DNA of 36,411 nt. Source: Candidatus Poribacteria bacterium (GTDB lineage Bacteria > Poribacteria > WGA-4E > WGA-3G). Position 1 is the first letter of the stretch. Each line of letters begins with the position of its first letter. Position numbers and translations under genes: made by a program. Under the pieces are notes generated by a model that had not been told where the DNA came from, searched no databases, and was given only the letters and a program-made list of their open reading frames with translations. The stretch spans positions 1 through 36,411 of the forward strand of contig JAJEDN010000038.1 of NCBI GenBank assembly GCA_022821495.1, given 5' to 3'. Of this stretch, positions 32,846-36,411 are shown in pieces.

Positions 32846-33598
32846 TTAGTCGGTTTTGAGGCGTGCCCAGACGGTTGCTAACTTGTCCTGTGCATCAACG
32901 TGCAGTGTGACAGGTGCTTCCATATCCACGAGCAGTTCCTCTTTGGTTAGGGCATAGTTATACACTTTGATTTCATCAAGGGCACCGGTGAGGAATCGCT
33001 GGCTGCCGCCGCGGGCACCGATGTAGAGCGACTCGTCGTTGGGTTTCAGTTTACCTTTACACGGCATTTCTGCTTCCAATTCGCCGTCGATGTAGAGTAG
33101 GATGTCCTCACCGTCCCACGTTCCGGCGAGAAAATGCCACTCACCGTCCTGAATACTGGGACCGATGTTGTCGTCGTTACACGGCTCTGGTAGGTCGAAA
33201 AATTGAAGGATCGTCCCACCGTTGTACAGTGCTGCGAGGTTATACAGACCAGACACCCAAGCCGATCCTTTCTCAACTCCGCTCTGGATCGCCTCTCCAC
33301 CTTTGACGAGTGCCCAGAACTCAATGGTAATGCCATCAATAATATCGAGGCTCGCGCTGTCGTCAATTTCGGCAGCAGTTTTTCCGTCGAACTCCATCGC
33401 CTGTCCGAAGACACCATCAATCAGTTTTGGGTTCCCTTTATTAAAGGTTGCGTCGTTACCGAATTCGGTCATGTCCTTTACAACTTTTCCATTTAATTCG
33501 TCAAAGGAAAGGTGTAATACAAGGTCCCGGGCCTGACAAACCGTTGTAAAACTTATCAAAGCGAGGAAGAGTACCCCAAAAATAATCTTCTGTTTCAA
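32846..33598 (-). CDS. Exported LamG/concanavalin-like domain protein
   Basis: The 250-aa product starts with a signal peptide (IIFGVLFLALISFTTVCQAR). One LamG_3-type jelly-roll domain follows: LHLSFDELNGKVVKDMTEFG, FDGKTAAEIDDSASLDI, ITIEFWA, GEWHFLAGTWDGEDILLYID, YIGARGG, GALDEIKVYNYAL, EELLVDM. Such domains bind carbohydrates or proteins outside the cell. There is no lipobox, so it is periplasmic or secreted. It is the first gene after a consensus promoter and leads the LamG-cyclophilin-lectin cluster. Confidence 0.9.
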   Translation of the reverse strand: MKQKIIFGVLFLALISFTTVCQARDLVLHLSFDELNGKVVKDMTEFGNDATFNKGNPKLIDGVFGQAMEFDGKTAAEIDDSASLDIIDGITIEFWALVKGGEAIQSGVEKGSAWVSGLYNLAALYNGGTILQFFDLPEPCNDDNIGPSIQDGEWHFLAGTWDGEDILLYIDGELEAEMPCKGKLKPNDESLYIGARGGSQRFLTGALDEIKVYNYALTKEELLVDMEAPVTLHVDAQDKLATVWARLKTD

Positions 33599-33720
33599 AA
33601 TCTTACTCCCTAAAATAGATATTTGTGCAATCTCTAAGCAATTGTATTTGTGAGGTTCTTATAGGATTAAATCCGGACGCTTTAACGGAAAAGAACAAGA
33701 ACCCGCTACAAGTTATAAAT

Positions 33721-33749
33721 AATATAGCAGAAGTGGTGAAAAAAGTCAA
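33721..33749 (-). promoter_or_regulatory. Sigma70-type promoter for the LamG-cyclophilin cluster
   Basis: On the minus strand TTGACT (33749-33744) and TATATT (33726-33721) are 17 bp apart, about 120 bp upstream of the LamG ATG. Confidence 0.75.
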
Positions 33750-34006
33750 AAGAAATGTTTTTGAGGGGCAGGGTTATTCAATTTTAAGAAATTATTGGAT
33801 TTCACATCTTTTTTCAAGGATCCGGTTCAGTGTTTTTGCTGCGGTGTTTCCCCTAAGAATGTAGATCGCATGAATCAACGGTATGAAGGTTTCCGTGTGG
33901 CATTCCCCAGGGCGTGTACGCCGCAAAAAACCGCACCTACCGGCCTGCGGTGAAAATTCGATGAAAATGGACAATTGAACGGCTCTGCCTTGTAGCGTCA
34001 TTAAAC

Positions 34007-34035
34007 TTGACGTGGACCGTGCTAACTGATACACT
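34007..34035 (+). promoter_or_regulatory. Sigma70-type promoter for the FGE-like/sialidase gene
   Basis: TTGACG (34007-34012) and TACACT (34030-34035) are 17 bp apart, about 55 bp upstream of the ATG at 34092. Confidence 0.75.
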
Positions 34036-34091
34036 AAGATAAAAATGGAATAAATTTAGGAGACTGCTTGGAAATAAAAGGGAAGGAAACT

Positions 34092-36155
34092 ATGCAGAAG
34101 TTGGTATTTGAAGGGGAACCGACGCATACGAATTCGCTCGGTATGCAGTTTGTTAGAATTGAACCCGGCACTTTTATGATGGGTTCGGAGAACGCATCGC
34201 TATCAGATGAATTGACGGCGGGCAAGGCGTATCTCCGCGATGGCGATCCAGATGAGAAGCCGGTGCATCAGGTGACGCTCACGACGCCGTTTTACATCGG
34301 CGTTTTTCAGGTTACGAATACGCAGTATGAGGCGTTTGAACCGACACACATTGCACTCCGCGGGAAACTGGGTTTTTCAGAAAACGATGATGAAGCGGTG
34401 GTGTTTGTCGATTGGCACGATGCGACGCGCTTTTGCGAATGGCTTTCCGAAAAAGAGGGGCTTCCGTATAGGTTACCGACGGAGGCAGAATGGGAATACG
34501 TCTGCCGCGCAGGGACGACAACGCATTTTCATACCGGTGATACGCTGCCCGCTGAATTTCATAAGAATGTTAGTGAGAGTTGGTACCCGGATGCTGGACG
34601 CGGTCGGGGTGAAGAAGATATTGTGCCGCTGCATGTCGGGCAAACGGCACCGAACGCGTGGGGTGTCCACGATATGCACGGGAACGTGGAGGAGTGGTGT
34701 CAAGATTGGTATGGACCCTACGAACCACATTCACAAGCGGATCCGGTCGGTAGGGAAGATGGGCTGTATCGGGTTACGCGGGGCGGTAGTCATTCGACGT
34801 TGCTCTGTTACCTCCGTTCGGCGAATCGGATGGGCGCGGTGCCCGAAGATAAACACTGGTACATCGGGTTTCGGGTCGTTTGTGGTGAAATGCCACAGAC
34901 ATTGCCTACACCGGCACCGAAGGTCGCGTTGTGGGGACGAGATGTCAAACAGGAGCTTATAGTAGAAAGCAAACCCCCCAGCCCCCCTTATCAAGGGGGT
35001 GAACGGAACGCACCTTATTTTGCGGAGCCGTTGACATTCGTTAAAATTCCGGAGGGTTCAAACGGACCGCTCTTTTCTGCACATAACCACGTGCCAGCGA
35101 TCGTAGAATGCCCGAACGGCGATATGCTCGCAGCGTGGTATTCCTGTGTGACAGAACGCGGACGTGAATTGACGGTTGTCGCAAGTCGCTTACGTTTTGG
35201 CGAGACTGCGTGGGAGCCTGCGGAACTCTTCTGGGGGCCGCCGGATCGGAACAATCACGCAACGTCTCTCTGGCGGAATGAGAACGGACGGATTTATCAT
35301 TTCAATGGGCTTTCGGCTGCCGCAACGTGGGGTCCCTTGGCGTTGGTGTTGCGTTATTCCGATGATAACGGCGCGACGTGGTCGAAACCGCGCTTTATTT
35401 CGCCTGAACATCGACTCCGACACATGCCGATCGCTTCCGTTTTTCGGAGGCAGGACGGTTCTATACTCCTTGCCTGTGATGCGGTGAGTGGTGGCAATGG
35501 TGGTACCGCGATATGGCTCAGCGATGATGATGGCGAGACGTGGTACGATCCGGGTGCTGGGCAACCTATCCCCGAATTTGCCGACGGCAAACAGGGCGGT
35601 TGGATTGCTGGTATCCACGCTGCTGTCGTTGAACTCACAGATGGCAGGTTGATGGCATACGGACGCGGCGATACGATTAATGAACGGATGCCGAAGAGTG
35701 TCTCAGCAGATAGCGGTAAGACGTGGCACTATAGTGCTACGCAATTTCCGCCTGTTGCGGGTGGGCAGCGGTGCGTCCTGCTACGGCTCCAAGAGGGACC
35801 GCTTTTCCTTGCGTCTTTCACAGGTGATCGGAGGGAACCGACCTCGATGCCGATTGTTGATGCGTCTGGAGATGAACGCCTTGTTACCGGTCTCTTTGGC
35901 GCGCTGTCTTATGACGACGGTGAAACGTGGGAATCTACCCGTCTGATTACAGATGACGGCGAAGACCGAGACATTGATACGATGGATGGGCGACCCTTTA
36001 CGATGGGATTGAACAGTGCTGAACCGGGTGGCTATCTCGCTGTTTGCCAAGGGCAGAATGGGATGATCCATCTGATTAGCAGCCGTCAGCATTACCGATT
36101 TAATCTTGCTTGGTTGAAAGAATTACCTCCCTCAAAAGTTGTAAAAAAATCGTAA
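34092..36155 (+). CDS. FGE-like domain fused to a sialidase-like (BNR) domain
   Basis: The 687-aa product has an N-terminal FGE-sulfatase fold (NSLGMQFVRIEPGTFMMGS, RLPTEAEWEYVCRAG, HGNVEEWCQDWYG, VTRGGSHSTLLCYLRSANRM). In true FGE two cysteines lie close together after GGS; here only one (LLC) is seen at the expected site, so formylglycine synthesis is doubtful. A linker (SKPPSPPYQGGERN, about 293-306) leads to a six-blade sialidase-like domain with four Asp boxes (SDDNGATW, SDDDGETW, SADSGKTW, SYDDGETW). There is no signal peptide. The ATG at 34092 has AAGGA close upstream; an in-frame TTG at 34068 with AGGAG is an alternative start. Confidence 0.85.
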   Translation: MQKLVFEGEPTHTNSLGMQFVRIEPGTFMMGSENASLSDELTAGKAYLRDGDPDEKPVHQVTLTTPFYIGVFQVTNTQYEAFEPTHIALRGKLGFSENDDEAVVFVDWHDATRFCEWLSEKEGLPYRLPTEAEWEYVCRAGTTTHFHTGDTLPAEFHKNVSESWYPDAGRGRGEEDIVPLHVGQTAPNAWGVHDMHGNVEEWCQDWYGPYEPHSQADPVGREDGLYRVTRGGSHSTLLCYLRSANRMGAVPEDKHWYIGFRVVCGEMPQTLPTPAPKVALWGRDVKQELIVESKPPSPPYQGGERNAPYFAEPLTFVKIPEGSNGPLFSAHNHVPAIVECPNGDMLAAWYSCVTERGRELTVVASRLRFGETAWEPAELFWGPPDRNNHATSLWRNENGRIYHFNGLSAAATWGPLALVLRYSDDNGATWSKPRFISPEHRLRHMPIASVFRRQDGSILLACDAVSGGNGGTAIWLSDDDGETWYDPGAGQPIPEFADGKQGGWIAGIHAAVVELTDGRLMAYGRGDTINERMPKSVSADSGKTWHYSATQFPPVAGGQRCVLLRLQEGPLFLASFTGDRREPTSMPIVDASGDERLVTGLFGALSYDDGETWESTRLITDDGEDRDIDTMDGRPFTMGLNSAEPGGYLAVCQGQNGMIHLISSRQHYRFNLAWLKELPPSKVVKKS
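34973..35001. repeat. Dispersed palindrome (copy 5) inside a coding region
   Basis: AACCCCCCAGCCCCCCTTATC followed by AAGGGGG in frame encodes PPSPPYQGG, the linker between the FGE-like and sialidase-like domains. Confidence 0.8.
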
Positions 36156-36171
36156 GCAATATTAAGAAACA

Positions 36172-36206
36172 AACCCCTAAATCCCCCTTATCAGGGGGAC
36201 TTTGAG
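36172..36206. repeat. Dispersed palindrome (copy 6)
   Basis: ACCCCTAAAT, CCCCCTTATCAGGGGG and ACTTTGAGAGG, lying 17 bp past the sialidase-like gene stop. It could serve as a terminator hairpin, although no T-tract follows. Confidence 0.8.
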
Positions 36207-36234
36207 AGGAGCTGCGTAAGTTATAAGAAATAAA

Positions 36235-36270
36235 ACCCCCTAAATCCCCCTTATCAGGGGACTTTAAGAG
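36235..36270. repeat. Dispersed palindrome (copy 7)
   Basis: ACCCCCTAAAT, CCCCCTTATCAGGGG and ACTTTAAGAG, directly abutting the IS end at 36271. Confidence 0.8.
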
Positions 36271-36411
36271 ATACTATAGTTTGGACAATATTTAGAATTA
36301 TAATGCGAAAAAGCAGAAAAGCAGGTATCCTTTCATAAACACACTACTGTTGTGAAAGGATGCTAAAAAATGAACCTCCTTTTCTGCTTAGGAGATATTC
36401 TATCGGATTTT
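36271..36411 (+). mobile_element. End of an insertion sequence (element continues off the right edge)
   Basis: ATACTATAGTTTGGACA (36271-36287) is the same terminal sequence, in the opposite orientation, as at the left edge of the window. Inside it lie a long hairpin (36313-36387) and the start of an ORF about 85-100 bp from the terminus, a common position for a transposase start. Confidence 0.5.
36370..36411 (+). CDS. Truncated ORF at the right edge (possible transposase)
   Basis: Fourteen codons (MNLLFCLGDILSDF) stay open to the window end, with AAAGGA about 9 nt before the ATG. Its place just inside an IS end suggests a transposase, but the sequence is too short to recognise a family. Confidence 0.35.
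   Translation, partial: MNLLFCLGDILSDF

Larger units (their letters stand above)
33599..34091. other. Divergent intergenic region between the LamG gene and the FGE-like/sialidase gene
   Basis: This 493-bp stretch has a consensus promoter on each strand. A stretch around 33880-33960 with CCGCAC-CTACCGG-CTGCGG symmetry could be a remnant of a repeat or mobile element. Small ORFs here lack ribosome sites and are not called. Confidence 0.5.

Noticed and set aside
33625..33864. 79-codon ORF in the divergent gap
   Set aside because: It overlaps the minus-strand promoter, has no ribosome site, and its composition is unlike the neighbouring proteins.
16325..36270. CRISPR array from the regularly recurring palindromes
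   Set aside because: Copies are kilobases apart or in short tandem pairs without unique spacers of uniform length, and no cas genes are present.

Overview
The window looks like a chromosomal segment of an uncultured, Gram-negative-type bacterium. A sulfatase, two formylglycine-generating-enzyme (FGE)-type domains, a sialidase-like domain, WD40, LamG, C-type-lectin and LecA-like domains, and a dispersed G/C-clamp palindrome with core ATCCCCCTTATCAGGGGG are together reminiscent of Candidatus Poribacteria. That assignment is inference from gene content; there is no rRNA or tRNA in the window to confirm it.

Layout. (1) 1-2600, minus strand: a consensus promoter drives an orphan Phd/YefM-type antitoxin, selA (selenocysteine synthase) and an FGE-like lipoprotein whose 3' end is cut off by an insertion-sequence (IS) end at the left edge. 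(2) 2630-7010, plus strand: a promoter, a 21-codon ORF, a candidate 178-bp MITE, a large protein of unknown function, a 54-aa Gly/Lys/Arg/Asn-rich peptide, a B12-type radical SAM enzyme and a clear terminator. (3) 7170-7780, plus strand: a promoter and a hicBA toxin-antitoxin pair. (4) 7880-20100, minus strand: two ECF sigma factors, each fused through one transmembrane helix to a large predicted extracytoplasmic domain. Each is followed by an exported protein carrying the same ectodomain without the sigma factor. A WD40 protein and a penta-haem cytochrome/TPR membrane protein follow. (5) 20400-22500: SDR oxidoreductase and FAH-family hydrolase, separated by palindromic repeats. (6) 22500-30600: solitary HEPN protein (plus strand), ABC ATPase, metallophosphoesterase, methyltransferase remnant, sulfatase, ComM/YifB, a two-TM RCK channel with an unusual filter, and an ART-like/HEAT fusion. 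(7) 30600-33750, minus strand: one consensus promoter upstream of a LamG protein, two cyclophilin lipoproteins, a LecA-like lectin and a DUF1844 protein. (8) 34000-36411, plus strand: an FGE-like/sialidase fusion whose linker is encoded by the dispersed palindrome, two more palindromes, and a second IS end with the start of a truncated ORF.

The strongest candidate for an undescribed system is region 4. Two sigma factors share one chassis (sigma2, sigma4, juxtamembrane helix, TM helix, FQKPYSF motif) but carry different ectodomains. The gene or genes just downstream encode a free, exported homologue of that same ectodomain. This suggests one-protein transmembrane transcription switches paired with sigma-less decoys, competitors or effectors. 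A second candidate is the repetitive small peptide next to the B12-type radical SAM enzyme, a possible precursor/maturase pair.
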